Assembly (NCBI RefSeq): GCF_024267675.1
Contig: NZ_JALDYX010000001.1
Location: 1-64,000, forward strand
Length of the DNA: 64,000 bases
Source of the DNA: Marinobacterium sedimentorum
Lineage (GTDB): Bacteria > Pseudomonadota > Gammaproteobacteria > Pseudomonadales > Balneatricaceae
Direction of reading: 5' to 3'
Position 1 is the first letter of the stretch; every line of letters starts with the position of its first letter. A program made the translations under genes and the position numbers. Positions 1-9,493 of this stretch are shown piece by piece. Below the pieces are notes generated by a model, which was not told the DNA's origin, made no database searches, and worked only from the letters and a program-made list of their open reading frames with translations.

Positions 1-104
1 CAAGCCCTGTTCCTGCGCATCCATGCACCCACAGGATAAGTACGTCCCTGTACAAGCCCTGTTCCTGCGCATCCATGCACCCACAGGATAAGTACGTCCC
101 TGTA
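1..104. repeat. Tandem 52-bp repeat, two copies
   Basis: Positions 1-52 and 53-104 are identical by eye. The copies abut and run into the terminator at 106-141. No ORF spans them. The array may continue left of the window. It may be a duplication during replication or part of a longer intergenic repeat; no function can be read from it. Confidence 0.85.
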
Positions 105-105
105 C

Positions 106-141
106 AAAAAAGGGCCCGGTCTGTTGACCGGGCCCTTTTTT
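106..141. terminator. Bidirectional rho-independent terminator
   Basis: Perfect 9-bp GC-only-rich stem (112-120 pairing with 127-135), 6-nt loop, flanked by six A on the left and six T on the right, so it can stop transcription in both directions. It lies downstream of the OmpA-like lipoprotein gene on the minus strand. Confidence 0.9.
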
Positions 142-179
142 ATGCGCCGCTCAGACGAACGGCAGACAGAGATTAGCTA

Positions 180-839
180 TCAGCCCGCGGTGCCGCGAAT
201 ATAGACTTCCACGCGGCGATTCTGCGCACGTCCGGCAGCCGAGCCGTTGTCTGCCACCGGGTAGCGCGGACCATAGCCCTGGGTCGTCAAGCGCAACTGG
301 GATACGCCCCGACCTACCAGATAACTGGCGACACTGGCGGCACGCTGCTCCGACAGGCTCTGGTTGAACTCGAAGGAACCGGTGCTATCGGTATAGCCGT
401 TGACACCCACGGCGCTGTTCTTGTACTTGTTCAGCACCAGCGCCACATCGTCCAGCACGGCATAAAAGCCCGTATCCAGCTGAGCACTGCCGGTCTGGAA
501 AGTAATATTGCCCGGCATGATCAGGCGGATGTCATCACCCACACGCTCAACGCCGACACCGGTACCGTCCAGCTGCTGGCGCAGTTCCATTTCCTGCTTG
601 TCCATGTAGGCGCCAACACCGCCGCCCACGGCACCGCCAACCAGAGCACCGATCAGAGCACCCTTGCCGCGATCCTTGCGGCTGGACACGGCGGCGCCGA
701 GCAGCGCGCCACTCACGGCACCAATGCCCGCACCCTTGGTGGCATTCGCGGTTTTTTCTTCCCGGGAATAAGGGTCAAGAGTCGTGCAGCCCGCCAGCAC
801 GCTCACCAACATCGTCGCTGTAATTACTTTTTTCATCAT
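180..839 (-). CDS. OmpA-family glycine-zipper lipoprotein (YiaD-like)
   Basis: 219-aa outer-membrane lipoprotein predicted to bind peptidoglycan. The N-terminus has a short signal peptide with lipobox LAGC (Cys about residue 18). A glycine-zipper segment (about 35-78, many GxxxG repeats) should pack in the membrane. The C-terminal half (about 105-215) is an OmpA domain with the TDSTG and NRRVEVYI signatures that contact diaminopimelate. The start at 839 is followed at once by a second Met; a GGAG lies 11 nt upstream. It is transcribed alone, divergently from fabY, and ends at a strong bidirectional terminator. The family is known from YiaD of E. coli; the exact role here is not shown by the sequence. 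Confidence 0.9.
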   Translation of the reverse strand: MMKKVITATMLVSVLAGCTTLDPYSREEKTANATKGAGIGAVSGALLGAAVSSRKDRGKGALIGALVGGAVGGGVGAYMDKQEMELRQQLDGTGVGVERVGDDIRLIMPGNITFQTGSAQLDTGFYAVLDDVALVLNKYKNSAVGVNGYTDSTGSFEFNQSLSEQRAASVASYLVGRGVSQLRLTTQGYGPRYPVADNGSAAGRAQNRRVEVYIRGTAG

Positions 840-1147
840 TGAGAGTCCAACTCCAGCTTTTACGCCCGATTTTCGGGCGGCTCAGGATCCATTCTAAACG
901 TGCTGCATTAACAGCTACTGAAGCCCCCTGAAAGCACATTTTCACTGCATGCCAGCAGGCCCCACCATAACCCCTTTAGCATAGGTTCTTTGTACCGGCT
1001 GGCAACCGTATGCCACTATTTATTGACCCTCCACAAGGCCCAGCGGGGGTATTAGCGCTAGTCAGTCCGACGAACAACCGATAAAATGTCACCGCTTCAC
1101 CCTGTCCTCTTTAAAACCCAGCGCCTGTTCTAACCGAGGAGTCCCCT
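840..1147. other. Divergent intergenic region between lipoprotein and fabY
   Basis: A 308-bp gene-free stretch between two divergent genes, so it must hold both promoters. A small hairpin (864-869 pairing with 873-878) lies in the presumed 5' leader of the lipoprotein. I could not pick a convincing -35/-10 pair; a GATAAAAT near 1079-1087 is a possible -10 for fabY. A GAGGAG Shine-Dalgarno sits just before the fabY start. Confidence 0.4.
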
Positions 1148-3058
1148 TTGTCTCAGCTGCCTGTCATTGTCGGTTTTGGTGGTATCAATCCGGCCGGCCG
1201 AGCTTCATCGCATCACGCCTATCGCCGCGTGATTCTTGACAAGCTTGATGCGAACAGCCGCCAGCAGACGCTGCTCAGCCTGGCGACGCTGATGAATCTG
1301 GCCAGCTACAAGGACGATCAGTACCTCAACGCCCGCGGCGAAGCCCTCCCGCTGGAAGACTTGCTGATGCAGGTCGGGCAGCAGGTCATCGACAACACCC
1401 TTATACGGCGCATTCATCCCGACTGGTTTGATGTCGATGCGGTGATGTTCAATCGCCCGGCCAATATTCAGGGCACGGATGATCAGCTGCGCTTCCAGCT
1501 GCGCAGCCGCCACATGCCCCAGCAGGTGCCGGACAACTGGGACGTACGACCACTGGGATCTGGTCAGGTGGAAGTGACCATCAGCGGGCGCTGTGAAGTC
1601 ATATTCCCCGACAGCAAGACCGCCCAGGTGCAATCCGCCGGCATGCTGCCGACTGGCTTCGCGCCGGGTACCCTCTACCAGTCGCGCAACCATCCGCGCA
1701 ACCTGCAGATGACCGTCTTTGCTGCCTCCGATGCCCTGCAGTCCAGTGGCGTACCTTTTGAGCGTATCGCCGCCAGAGTCAGGCCCGACCAGATCGGCGT
1801 CTATGCCAGCAACTCCATCGGCCAGCTGGACGACTTCGGCTTCGGCGGCCTGACCAAATTCCCGGCACTGGGCAAACGCACTACATCCAAGCAGATGCCA
1901 CTGGGCTATGCCCAGATGCCGGCCGACTTCGTCAATGCCTACGTGCTGGGCAATGTCGGCGTCACCAGCGGTGCCCTGGGCGCCTGCGCCACCTTCCTCT
2001 ACAACCTGCGCAACGCCGTTAACGACATTCGCAGCGGCGCCCGCAAGGTCGTTCTGGTAGGCGGCAGCGATGCCCCTGTAACGCCGGAGATCATCGAAGG
2101 CTTTCGCGCCATGGGCGCCCTGGCCGAAGACAAGGATCTGCTGGCGCTGGACGGCCTGACTAAACTCAGCGGCGACGACTACCGTCGCGCCTGCCGCCCC
2201 TTCGCCGACAACTGCGGCTTCACCATTGGCGAGTCGAGCCAGTTCGTACTGCTGATGAGCGACGACCTGGCACTGGAAATGGGCTGCCAGATTTTTGGCT
2301 CAGTGCCCGAGGTGTTCGTTAACGCCGACGGCTACAAGAAGTCGATTTCCGCCCCCGGCGTCGGCAACTACCTGTGCCTTGGCAAGGCTGCCGGCATGGT
2401 ACGCACTCTGCTGGGCGACGAAGCCCTGCGCCAGCGCAGCTTCGTACAGGCCCACGGCACCAGCACGCCGCAAAACCGCGTGACCGAATCCCACGTACTG
2501 AACGAAATTGCCCGCGCCTTCGGCATCGAATCCTGGCCCGTGGCGGCGATCAAGTCCTACCTGGGACACTCCCAGGGCACCGCCGGCGGCGATCAGCTGA
2601 GCATGTCACTGGGCACCTGGCAGTACGGCTTTATTCCGGGCATCCACACCACGCCGCAAATCGCCGACGACGTTAACAGCAGCAACCTGCTGTTCCCGCA
2701 TCAGCATCTGGAGGTCGGACCCCAGGGCATGGACGCCGTCCTGCTCAACGCCAAGGGCTTTGGCGGCAACAACGCCAGCGCGCCAGTGCTCTCACCGACT
2801 GTTACCGAGCAGCTGCTGGAGCGCCGCCACGGTGCCAAGGCCATGACCCACTGGCGCCAGCAGCGCGAAGCTGCCATTGCCGCTTCCGCCGCCTATGAGG
2901 ATGCCGCCAGCAAAGGCCTGAGCCGACCGATCTACCGTTACGACAACGGCGTACTGGAAGGCAGCGACCTGCAGATCAGCGACAGCGAAGTGCGCCTGCC
3001 GGGCTACGAACAGGCCGTCAGCCTGATCGAAGACAATCCCTTCAAGGACATGTGCTGA
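1148..3058 (+). CDS. fabY: Beta-ketoacyl-ACP synthase, FabY type
   Basis: 636-aa ketoacyl synthase. Length and N-terminus (LPVIVGFGG, then AGR) match, from memory, FabY of Pseudomonas aeruginosa (about 634 aa), which condenses acetyl-CoA with malonyl-ACP to start fatty acid synthesis in bacteria using FabY instead of FabH. The thiolase fold is visible: GALGACAT around the catalytic Cys (about residue 280), a VQAHGTST motif with the first catalytic His (about 435), and a KSYLGHSQG motif with the second His (about 474). The start is TTG at 1148, chosen because GAGGAG lies 7-8 nt upstream and the conserved N-terminus begins there. It is the first gene of a probable two-gene unit with the lipoprotein at 3100. 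Confidence 0.88.
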   Translation: MSQLPVIVGFGGINPAGRASSHHAYRRVILDKLDANSRQQTLLSLATLMNLASYKDDQYLNARGEALPLEDLLMQVGQQVIDNTLIRRIHPDWFDVDAVMFNRPANIQGTDDQLRFQLRSRHMPQQVPDNWDVRPLGSGQVEVTISGRCEVIFPDSKTAQVQSAGMLPTGFAPGTLYQSRNHPRNLQMTVFAASDALQSSGVPFERIAARVRPDQIGVYASNSIGQLDDFGFGGLTKFPALGKRTTSKQMPLGYAQMPADFVNAYVLGNVGVTSGALGACATFLYNLRNAVNDIRSGARKVVLVGGSDAPVTPEIIEGFRAMGALAEDKDLLALDGLTKLSGDDYRRACRPFADNCGFTIGESSQFVLLMSDDLALEMGCQIFGSVPEVFVNADGYKKSISAPGVGNYLCLGKAAGMVRTLLGDEALRQRSFVQAHGTSTPQNRVTESHVLNEIARAFGIESWPVAAIKSYLGHSQGTAGGDQLSMSLGTWQYGFIPGIHTTPQIADDVNSSNLLFPHQHLEVGPQGMDAVLLNAKGFGGNNASAPVLSPTVTEQLLERRHGAKAMTHWRQQREAAIAASAAYEDAASKGLSRPIYRYDNGVLEGSDLQISDSEVRLPGYEQAVSLIEDNPFKDMC

Positions 3059-3099
3059 GGCCTTGCGCCACGGCACAGATATCACAGACAGGAAATCCC

Positions 3100-3489
3100 A
3101 TGCGCCTCGTTACTCTCTTCGCCCTTGTCCTGACACTGAGTGGCTGCCTCGCACTTGAGACCAAACAGGAAGATTTTTACACCCTGGACACGCGCTACCT
3201 GGAGCTATGCCGCGGCACTTCGAACAGCTGTGTGGAGCTGGCACTGGTCGCATCCGGCATCGCCCTGGCCGACCCCATCGAGACAGCCTACAATCAGCAG
3301 CTGACGCAGCCCAACTACCCGCTGAGCCTGGCAAAGATGATGCTGAAGCCCGCCGATGGAAGCTACAGCGCCACGCCTGCGGATGAAAATGGCCGCTACT
3401 ACATGCTGCCGATTAATGACAAAACCACCGTGGTCTGGAATACACTGAACAGCATCTTCGACTGGATTTACCCGGACGACAACAACTAA
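3100..3489 (+). CDS. Small predicted lipoprotein of unknown function
   Basis: 129-aa protein starting at the ATG at 3100 (AGGAA just upstream). A hydrophobic signal peptide ends in lipobox LSGC at about residue 17, so it should be lipid-anchored. The mature part has several Cys and Tyr but no motif I recognise. It starts 41 nt after fabY on the same strand and is probably co-transcribed. It converges with the TatD gene. Confidence 0.75.
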   Translation: MRLVTLFALVLTLSGCLALETKQEDFYTLDTRYLELCRGTSNSCVELALVASGIALADPIETAYNQQLTQPNYPLSLAKMMLKPADGSYSATPADENGRYYMLPINDKTTVVWNTLNSIFDWIYPDDNN

Positions 3490-3515
3490 GAGCCACCCCT
3501 GCCGACTCTCCGGCC

Positions 3516-4322
3516 TCAGCCGCCGGCCAACCCCAGTACCGCACAGGCATTGTTCGTTGTCTGGCGGGCAATCTGCCGCGCAGGCTCTGCCCGCAGCTGC
3601 GCCACAACGCCCAGCACATCCGCCACGCGCTCCGGCCGATTGGGCTCATCGCGCCAGCCGGACAACGGCATGTCGGGGGAATCCGTTTCCAGCACCAGAG
3701 ACTCAAGCGGCAAGGTCGCCACCAGATGACGCAGCCTGGTGGCACGCTCATAACTGATCACGCCGCCAAACCCCAGCCTGAAACCCAGATCAATATAGAT
3801 GTGCGCCTGCTGCTCGCTGCCGGAAAAGGCGTGCACTATGCCGCCGCGGCGCAACTTCAGCCGCCGCAGGGTTTTCAGCATCTGATCATGGGCCTTGCGC
3901 ACATGCAGCAGTACCGGCAAATCGAACTGCCTGGCCAGCAGCAGTTGCTGCTCCAGCAGTTGCTGCTGAGCCTGCGCATCGCAATCAGGGATAAAGAAGT
4001 CGAGCCCAATCTCGCCGACAGCCAGAGCCTCGCCCGCAACGAGGCGCTGTTGCAGCAGACCGAGGTGTTCAGGCCGGTGTTCTGTCATAAAGCAGGGGTG
4101 TAACCCCAGGGCCGGGTATAGCAGAGGATAGTTCGCGACAGTCTGAGACGGGCGCTGACACAACTGCAAAAGGCGCGGCCAGTGTTGCGCCGTCACGCCT
4201 GGCAGCAGAATCTGGCGAATCCCGGCGCTGCGCGCATTGCGCATCGCCTGATCGCGCCAGCCATCGAAAGCGTCAAAGTCCAGGTGACAGTGGCTGTCAA
4301 ACAGATCCAGATCGGATTCCAT
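3516..4322 (-). CDS. TatD-family metal-dependent deoxyribonuclease (YjjV-like)
   Basis: 268-aa TIM-barrel hydrolase. Metal-site motifs are in place: DSHCHLD at the N-terminus (HxH), GEIGLDFF (Glu, about residue 95), LHVRKAH (His, about 137), HAFSGS (His) and LETDSPDMP (Asp, about 210). The family removes nucleotides from DNA 3' ends. I prefer the ATG at 4322; a GTG two codons upstream overlaps the G-rich Shine-Dalgarno. It lies just downstream of prfC in the same direction and could share its transcript. Confidence 0.88.
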   Translation of the reverse strand: MESDLDLFDSHCHLDFDAFDGWRDQAMRNARSAGIRQILLPGVTAQHWPRLLQLCQRPSQTVANYPLLYPALGLHPCFMTEHRPEHLGLLQQRLVAGEALAVGEIGLDFFIPDCDAQAQQQLLEQQLLLARQFDLPVLLHVRKAHDQMLKTLRRLKLRRGGIVHAFSGSEQQAHIYIDLGFRLGFGGVISYERATRLRHLVATLPLESLVLETDSPDMPLSGWRDEPNRPERVADVLGVVAQLRAEPARQIARQTTNNACAVLGLAGG

Positions 4323-4373
4323 AATCACCCCCCGACATCAAAGACGAGCCCTGGGTACAAAGCCCCTAGGGCA

Positions 4374-5960
4374 TCAGTGCTCGCGGGTGGCCCTGAAAGC
4401 AACATCCGGCCAGCGTTCCTGCGTCAGGCTCAGGTTAACCCGCGTCGGCGCCAGGTAGGTCAGCAGACCACCGCCATCAATCGCCAGATTTTCGTAACCC
4501 TTGCGGCGAAACTCCTCCAGCATCTTGTTATCGCCACATTCGACCCAGCGCGCCGTCTGTACAGTGACACCCTCATAGACGCAGTCAACCTTGTACTCGT
4601 CCAGCAGGCGGTAAACTACCACATCAAACTGCAGCTGACCGACCGCACCCAGCACCAGATCGTTATTTTTCAATGGCTGAAACAGCTGCACCGCGCCCTC
4701 TTCCGACAGCTGCTGCAGACCTTTTTGCAGCTGCTTCATTTTCATCGGATCCTTGGGCCGCACCCGGCGAAACATTTCCGGCGCAAAGTGCGGAATACCG
4801 GTGAACTTCAGATCTTCACCGGCGGTGAAGGTGTCCCCAATCTGAATGGTGCCGTGGTTGTGCAGGCCAATGATGTCACCCGACCAGGCCTCTTCAACAT
4901 TCTCGCGATCGCCGGCCAGAAAGGTCACCGCATCGGCGATTTTGACATCCTTGCCAATACGGGTATGGCGCATCTTCATGCCCCGCTCGTACTTGCCCGA
5001 GCACACCCGCATAAAGGCGATACGGTCGCGGTGCTTGGGATCCATGTTGGCCTGTATCTTGAACACAAAACCACTGAAGTTCGCCTCATCGGCTTCCACC
5101 GGACGAGTTTGGGTCTGGCGCGCAGCGGGCGCCGGTGCCCACTCGACAAAGTCATGCAGCATTTCCCGCACACCGAAGTTGCTCAGCGCGGTGCCGAAGT
5201 AAACCGGCGTCAGCTTGCCCGCCATAAACGCTTCCCGATCCCACCGATGGGTCGCACCGCGCACCAGCTCCATTTCCTCGACAAAGTCGTCGTAGATGTC
5301 GTCCAGCAGCTCACGCGCCTGGGCTGAATCAATCCCCTTGATACGGATATCGTCGGACAGCACCGAGCCCTTGCCAGGCTCGAACACATGGATTTCATCG
5401 GTATAGAGGTTATAGACACCCTTGAACTCCTTGCCCTGACCGATCGGCCAGGTGATAGGCGCCGCCTCAATGCGCAGCACCTCCTCAATCTCGTCCAGCA
5501 GTTCGATGGGGTCGCGAATGTCACGGTCGAGCTTGTTGACGAAGGAGAAAATAGGCGTGTCGCGCAGGCGGCACACTTCCATCAGCTTGATGGTGCGATC
5601 CTCGACACCCTTGGCGCCATCCACCACCATCAGCGCCGAATCCACCGCCGTCAGAGTACGGTAGGTATCTTCCGAGAAATCCTCGTGCCCCGGCGTATCC
5701 AGCAGATTGACAGTGCGCCCATTGTACGGAAACTGCATTACCGAAGAGGTGATGGAAATACCACGTTCCTGCTCCATGGTCATCCAGTCGGAGGTCGCGT
5801 GACGATCGCTTTTCTTGCCCTTGACGGTGCCGGCCTTCTGGATCAGCTGACCCAGCAGCAACAACTTCTCGGTAATGGTGGTCTTGCCCGCATCCGGGTG
5901 CGAGATGATGGCAAAAGTTCTTCTTTTGCTTACTTCATCAGCGATTGAGCTTGATGACAT
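4374..5960 (-). CDS. prfC: Peptide chain release factor 3 with element-supplied N-terminus
   Basis: 528-aa translational GTPase that releases RF1/RF2 from the ribosome after termination. GTPase motifs are intact: SHPDAGKTT (P-loop), DTPGHEDFS (G3) and NKLDRD (G4). The coding sequence crosses the left end of the mobile element: codons upstream of about 5915, including the start at 5960, its Shine-Dalgarno AGAGGT and its promoter, come from the element. The new N-terminus ([13 protein letters not shown]) replaces the ancestral one stranded at 42242 (MSATELARAVGNR). The replacement keeps frame and length, so the protein should work. E. coli SXT-type elements use the same site and logic. Confidence 0.95.
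   Translation of the reverse strand: MSSSSIADEVSKRRTFAIISHPDAGKTTITEKLLLLGQLIQKAGTVKGKKSDRHATSDWMTMEQERGISITSSVMQFPYNGRTVNLLDTPGHEDFSEDTYRTLTAVDSALMVVDGAKGVEDRTIKLMEVCRLRDTPIFSFVNKLDRDIRDPIELLDEIEEVLRIEAAPITWPIGQGKEFKGVYNLYTDEIHVFEPGKGSVLSDDIRIKGIDSAQARELLDDIYDDFVEEMELVRGATHRWDREAFMAGKLTPVYFGTALSNFGVREMLHDFVEWAPAPAARQTQTRPVEADEANFSGFVFKIQANMDPKHRDRIAFMRVCSGKYERGMKMRHTRIGKDVKIADAVTFLAGDRENVEEAWSGDIIGLHNHGTIQIGDTFTAGEDLKFTGIPHFAPEMFRRVRPKDPMKMKQLQKGLQQLSEEGAVQLFQPLKNNDLVLGAVGQLQFDVVVYRLLDEYKVDCVYEGVTVQTARWVECGDNKMLEEFRRKGYENLAIDGGGLLTYLAPTRVNLSLTQERWPDVAFRATREH
5896..5915. repeat. Left attachment-site core (within prfC)
   Basis: 20-bp sequence identical to 42178-42197. Read on the minus strand it encodes FAIISHP at the start of the prfC P-loop region. 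Sequence to the left continues native prfC; sequence to the right is element DNA. Confidence 0.92.
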
Positions 5961-6399
5961 TTATGAATTACCTCTACTGTGTACACCAATATGTACACAT
6001 TAAAAAATCTACTCAGGCACGAAGAGCCGCGCATGAAAAATGGGGCATATTTTACCGCAAATCAGCTTGATATGTCAGGAGATCGATCGAGGACTTGTTG
6101 GTTCCAGAATGATGGAGCACATGACAGTCACGGCAACGGCGAACACACCAATCCAGCAGCGTCTCGTCCGAAGCTAGTGCGAAGCTTTCTTTCAGGGTCA
6201 AGGAGGAACACAGGCGCTCTGCGCCGAGTAGTCCTTGACGCTGACATGGGGCTTACTACCCTTCAATAAGGGTTCGGAACCACGAACCCCTGCCTCCCGG
6301 CGAGGGCGGGGAAAGCCAAGAGCCGGGGCAGCGCTTCTGTTGGGTAAACCTCAATAAGACGCCTTCATGAAGAACAACTGGTATAGAAGGAACTTTGGT
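5961..6399. other. Left-end non-coding region
   Basis: About 440 bp without a convincing gene. It holds the hybrid prfC promoter region and two overlapping small hairpins: 6258-6263 pairing with 6268-6273, and 6271-6276 pairing with 6283-6288. A 96-codon open frame from 5979 has no good ribosome site or recognisable composition. The base composition changes from mixed to AT-rich near 6360, where the Gabija cargo begins. Confidence 0.5.
5978..5999. promoter_or_regulatory. TGTACA-type inverted repeat upstream of hybrid prfC
   Basis: Seven-bp arms (5978-5984 and 5993-5999) with an 8-nt spacer, 18 nt upstream of the new prfC start, in the segment that must hold the element-supplied promoter. The same TGTACA hexamer recurs three times at the opposite end (41989-42046). 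It could be an operator or an integrase/excisionase arm site. Confidence 0.5.
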
Positions 6400-6792
6400 A
6401 TGAATGAAATGCAATGTAAGGAATGGTTGTTCAAATTCGGCTTGTGTAATCTTGACGGTGTCTCTGAAACACCGGTATTGGCCAGCCGTGAGTTGATGGA
6501 TTTGATTACCGATCGGGCTGAAACAAAGAAGCTACACACCGGAGGGGGGTATAGTTCTATTGATGAAGCACGAAAGCTTGAGAGTAGAATAAGATCGCTT
6601 ATCCCATTCTCGAATTGGTTGAAATTTATTCACAACACAATCTATATACTAGATGTGTTCACAATTAAAAATACCCTTTACAATCCAATATCAAAAGCTA
6701 AGTTTGAAGCGTGGAATCATCATTTAATAAAATCGCAAACTCGACCTACGCCTAAAAAAGAGCACTACCAAGAGTATTTCAAGCTGTCCTGA
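6400..6792 (+). CDS. Hypothetical protein upstream of Gabija-like pair
   Basis: 130-aa protein, AT-rich like the genes that follow. The ATG at 6400 is chosen because AGAAGGAA lies 8-9 nt upstream; an upstream ATG at 6367 lacks one. The sequence is rich in Trp, Phe and Lys with no signal peptide or transmembrane segment. I do not recognise a domain. It sits 67 bp before the OLD nuclease in the same direction and may be part of the same defence locus, or an unrelated neighbour. Confidence 0.6.
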   Translation: MNEMQCKEWLFKFGLCNLDGVSETPVLASRELMDLITDRAETKKLHTGGGYSSIDEARKLESRIRSLIPFSNWLKFIHNTIYILDVFTIKNTLYNPISKAKFEAWNHHLIKSQTRPTPKKEHYQEYFKLS

Positions 6793-6859
6793 TATTTTAT
6801 TCGTAAAATACGAACTAGCATCAAGTATCAAGGATGACATAACCAATTAAGGAAGATAT

Positions 6860-8431
6860 ATGAAATACATAAAGAAAATAAAATTAGTTAATTTCAAACG
6901 TTTCGAAAGCTTTGAGTATATAGCTAGAGAAAAAAGAAATATTTTTATCGGTGACAATGAAGCAGGTAAAAGTACAATTCTGCAAGCTATTGATCTGGTA
7001 CTAACAGGCAGTCGCTCCCGCATTGAAATTATTGGTTTGGAAACTTTATTCCATCAAAAAATCGTTACTGAATTTTTAAAGGGAGATAAGAAACTTACGG
7101 ACCTACCGCACATGGTAATTGAGATTTACTTGAATGATTATGGCGAGTTACTTCTAGATGGAAAAAATAATTCTGACGAAGTTGTCTGCCATGGCGTTAA
7201 GCTTGCTTGCGAGCCGATGATCGAAGAATACAGTCAAGAAATAGAGTGCGCTCTAGAACATGAAGGTGCACTTTTTCCTTTTGAATATTACAACATTCAG
7301 TTTTCAACGTTTGCTGGTCAGCTGTATACACAAAACCGAAGATTTTTAAACCACATCTTAATCGACAGCTCCCTAATTGGGACTGAGTACGCAACTCGGC
7401 AGTATACTAAATCTTTATATGAAGCCAACACTAGCTTGGTGGAGCGCCATAAAAACAATCATGCTTACAGACACTCCAAAGCGAACTTCACAGTAGAATC
7501 TTTAGTTCAACTAAATGCAGCATTAGATAAAACTCAGTTTGATGTAAAGAGCGATGGAAAATCTAATCTTGAACAGGATTTAATGATTACACAAGAAGGA
7601 ATTCCTGTCGCACAAATGGGGAAAGGTAAGCAATGTTTTATTAAAACAGAATTTGCCTTGCAGCAAAGAAAAGGAGCCAAACCTATAGATTTAATACTCA
7701 TTGAAGAGCCTGAAAACCATCTCAGCCATCTTAATATGAGAAAGCTTATTAACGAAATTGAAGAAGCAACGCAGACTCAAATATTTATTGCAACACATAG
7801 TAACAGTGTGTGTTCGCGTTTAGACCTTCATAACGCCTCTCTAATAAGCCCGCTAGAAAACATTTCTATCTCTCTTTCAGATTTGCCGGACGATACAGCA
7901 AACTTTTTTATTAAGGCCCCAAACAATAAAATACTGGAATTCATATTATCCAAAAAAGTATTGCTAGTGGAAGGGGACGCCGAATATATGCTTATTGATG
8001 GTATGTACGAGAACACGTATAGAGAGAAAACAGAAGACGCTAACATTCATATTATCTCAGTTGGCGGTACCAGTTTTAAGCGCTATCTAGATTTAGCAAA
8101 TTTATTGAAGATCAAAACTGCGGTAATTCGAGATAACGACGGGAAGCACCAGGAAAACTGTATAGATAATTATGCAGATTATACGGGAGATTTGGTACAG
8201 GTTTTCAGTGACGAAAACGATACTGACAGAACAACTCTGGAAAAATGCATATATCAAGATAATGAAGCGTTATGCGAAGAGCTATTGTCCCCAGGTAGAA
8301 AAACATTATCTGTTGAAGAGTACATGCTATCAAATAAAGCTGATGCAGCCCTAAAAATACTTGAACAGGGTATGGACCGTCTTGTCGCTCCAAAATATAT
8401 AGGAAATGCTTTCGAATGGATAAGAAGGTAA
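6860..8431 (+). CDS. GajA-like OLD-family ATPase/TOPRIM nuclease
   Basis: 523-aa protein with an ABC-type ATPase half and a TOPRIM nuclease half. Visible motifs: Walker A GDNEAGKST (about residues 32-40), Walker B LILIEEPENHLS (about 275), H-loop ATHSNS (about 314), TOPRIM glutamate in LLVEGDAEY (about 373) and the TOPRIM acidic pair in VIRDNDGK (about 424). This is the layout of class 2 OLD nucleases, which occur next to UvrD-like helicases and include GajA of the Gabija anti-phage system. The next gene overlaps by 16 nt and encodes such a helicase. Known GajA is somewhat longer (about 580 aa). Composition is much more AT-rich than the element backbone, indicating recent acquisition. Confidence 0.85.
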   Translation: MKYIKKIKLVNFKRFESFEYIAREKRNIFIGDNEAGKSTILQAIDLVLTGSRSRIEIIGLETLFHQKIVTEFLKGDKKLTDLPHMVIEIYLNDYGELLLDGKNNSDEVVCHGVKLACEPMIEEYSQEIECALEHEGALFPFEYYNIQFSTFAGQLYTQNRRFLNHILIDSSLIGTEYATRQYTKSLYEANTSLVERHKNNHAYRHSKANFTVESLVQLNAALDKTQFDVKSDGKSNLEQDLMITQEGIPVAQMGKGKQCFIKTEFALQQRKGAKPIDLILIEEPENHLSHLNMRKLINEIEEATQTQIFIATHSNSVCSRLDLHNASLISPLENISISLSDLPDDTANFFIKAPNNKILEFILSKKVLLVEGDAEYMLIDGMYENTYREKTEDANIHIISVGGTSFKRYLDLANLLKIKTAVIRDNDGKHQENCIDNYADYTGDLVQVFSDENDTDRTTLEKCIYQDNEALCEELLSPGRKTLSVEEYMLSNKADAALKILEQGMDRLVAPKYIGNAFEWIRR

Positions 8432-9447
8432 TATTTGCCGTTGCAGGTTCCGGCAAGACTACTCATATCATAAATAGCCTATCACTCGATAGGCGGTCTC
8501 TCGTAATTACCTATACAGAAAACAATTGCCACCACCTCAATCGAAAAGTAATTGAGAAATTTGGCCATATCCCCAAAAACATTACTATCCAGACATATTA
8601 CACTTTCCTATATTCTTTTTGTTATAAACCGTTTCTGCATTACATTTGGGACTCGAAAGGAATTAATTGGGACACCCCGCCGCAGTTTACCTTAAGACTA
8701 AAGAGAACTGACAGAAAGTTTTATATTGATAAAAACAAGCGACTCTACAGTAATCGAATTGCAAAATTAGTAGCTGACAATGCCGCTAGTGATATCATGT
8801 CCAGACTGGAAAAATATTATGATGATTTTTTAGTGGATGAAGTTCAGGATTTTGCAGGGCATGATTTCAATCTTCTAAAAAAAATTTGCAAGAGCAAAAT
8901 TGACGTTTTGCTAGTAGGTGATTTTTTCCAGCATACATTCGACACAAGTAGAGATGGAGCAATAAATAAAAGCCTTTACGACGATTTCAATAAGTATAAA
9001 AAACACTTTCTTGATATCGGCCTTAAAGTTGATACTAAATCCTTATCGCATAGTTTCCGATGCTCGCCTTCAATTTGTACCTTTGTAAGGGAGAATCTGG
9101 GAATTAATATAGAATCTTTCAAGAATGACGAATATGAAATTCATTATCTTAATGGCGAGAAAACTATTACTGAAATTTTTTATGATGATAATATTGTAAA
9201 ACTATTCTTTAAAGAGCATCACAAATATCCCTGCCATTCGAACAACTGGGGAAAATCAAAGGGACTGGACAACTATAAAGATGTATGTATCGCCCTTTAT
9301 CCCAAAGCCTTACAAGGCTTTATTGATAGTGATTTTTCTCAATTACCTGCTTCCAGCCGAAACAAACTATATGTAGCATGTACAAGGTCTAATAGAGCCT
9401 TATATTTCATCGACGAGAAAGAACTAAAATCATTTAAATCACGCTAA
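8416..9447 (+). CDS. GajB-like UvrD/Rep-family helicase
   Basis: 343-aa superfamily 1 helicase-like protein. Walker A is VAGSGKTTH at residues 9-17, Walker B is VDEVQDF (about 140), and the C-terminal motif LYVACTRSNRAL (about 320) matches the end of UvrD helicases. It is much shorter than typical GajB (about 490 aa), so parts of the 2A/2B domains appear to be missing or reduced. The start overlaps the end of the GajA-like gene by 16 nt, implying translational coupling. In Gabija, GajB is thought to sense DNA ends and activate GajA; that role here is inferred. Confidence 0.82.
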   Translation: MDKKVIFAVAGSGKTTHIINSLSLDRRSLVITYTENNCHHLNRKVIEKFGHIPKNITIQTYYTFLYSFCYKPFLHYIWDSKGINWDTPPQFTLRLKRTDRKFYIDKNKRLYSNRIAKLVADNAASDIMSRLEKYYDDFLVDEVQDFAGHDFNLLKKICKSKIDVLLVGDFFQHTFDTSRDGAINKSLYDDFNKYKKHFLDIGLKVDTKSLSHSFRCSPSICTFVRENLGINIESFKNDEYEIHYLNGEKTITEIFYDDNIVKLFFKEHHKYPCHSNNWGKSKGLDNYKDVCIALYPKALQGFIDSDFSQLPASSRNKLYVACTRSNRALYFIDEKELKSFKSR

Positions 9448-9493
9448 TCTTTGCGTATTTAAAACCAAAATAGAAAAACATACGGACAATAAA

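Noticed and set aside
4182-5948. Long open frames antisense to prfC
   Set aside because: They mirror the codon bias of the well-conserved RF3 gene and encode no recognisable protein.
5979-6269. 96-codon frame at the left end of the element
   Set aside because: No ribosome site, odd composition, and it overlaps the hybrid prfC promoter region.
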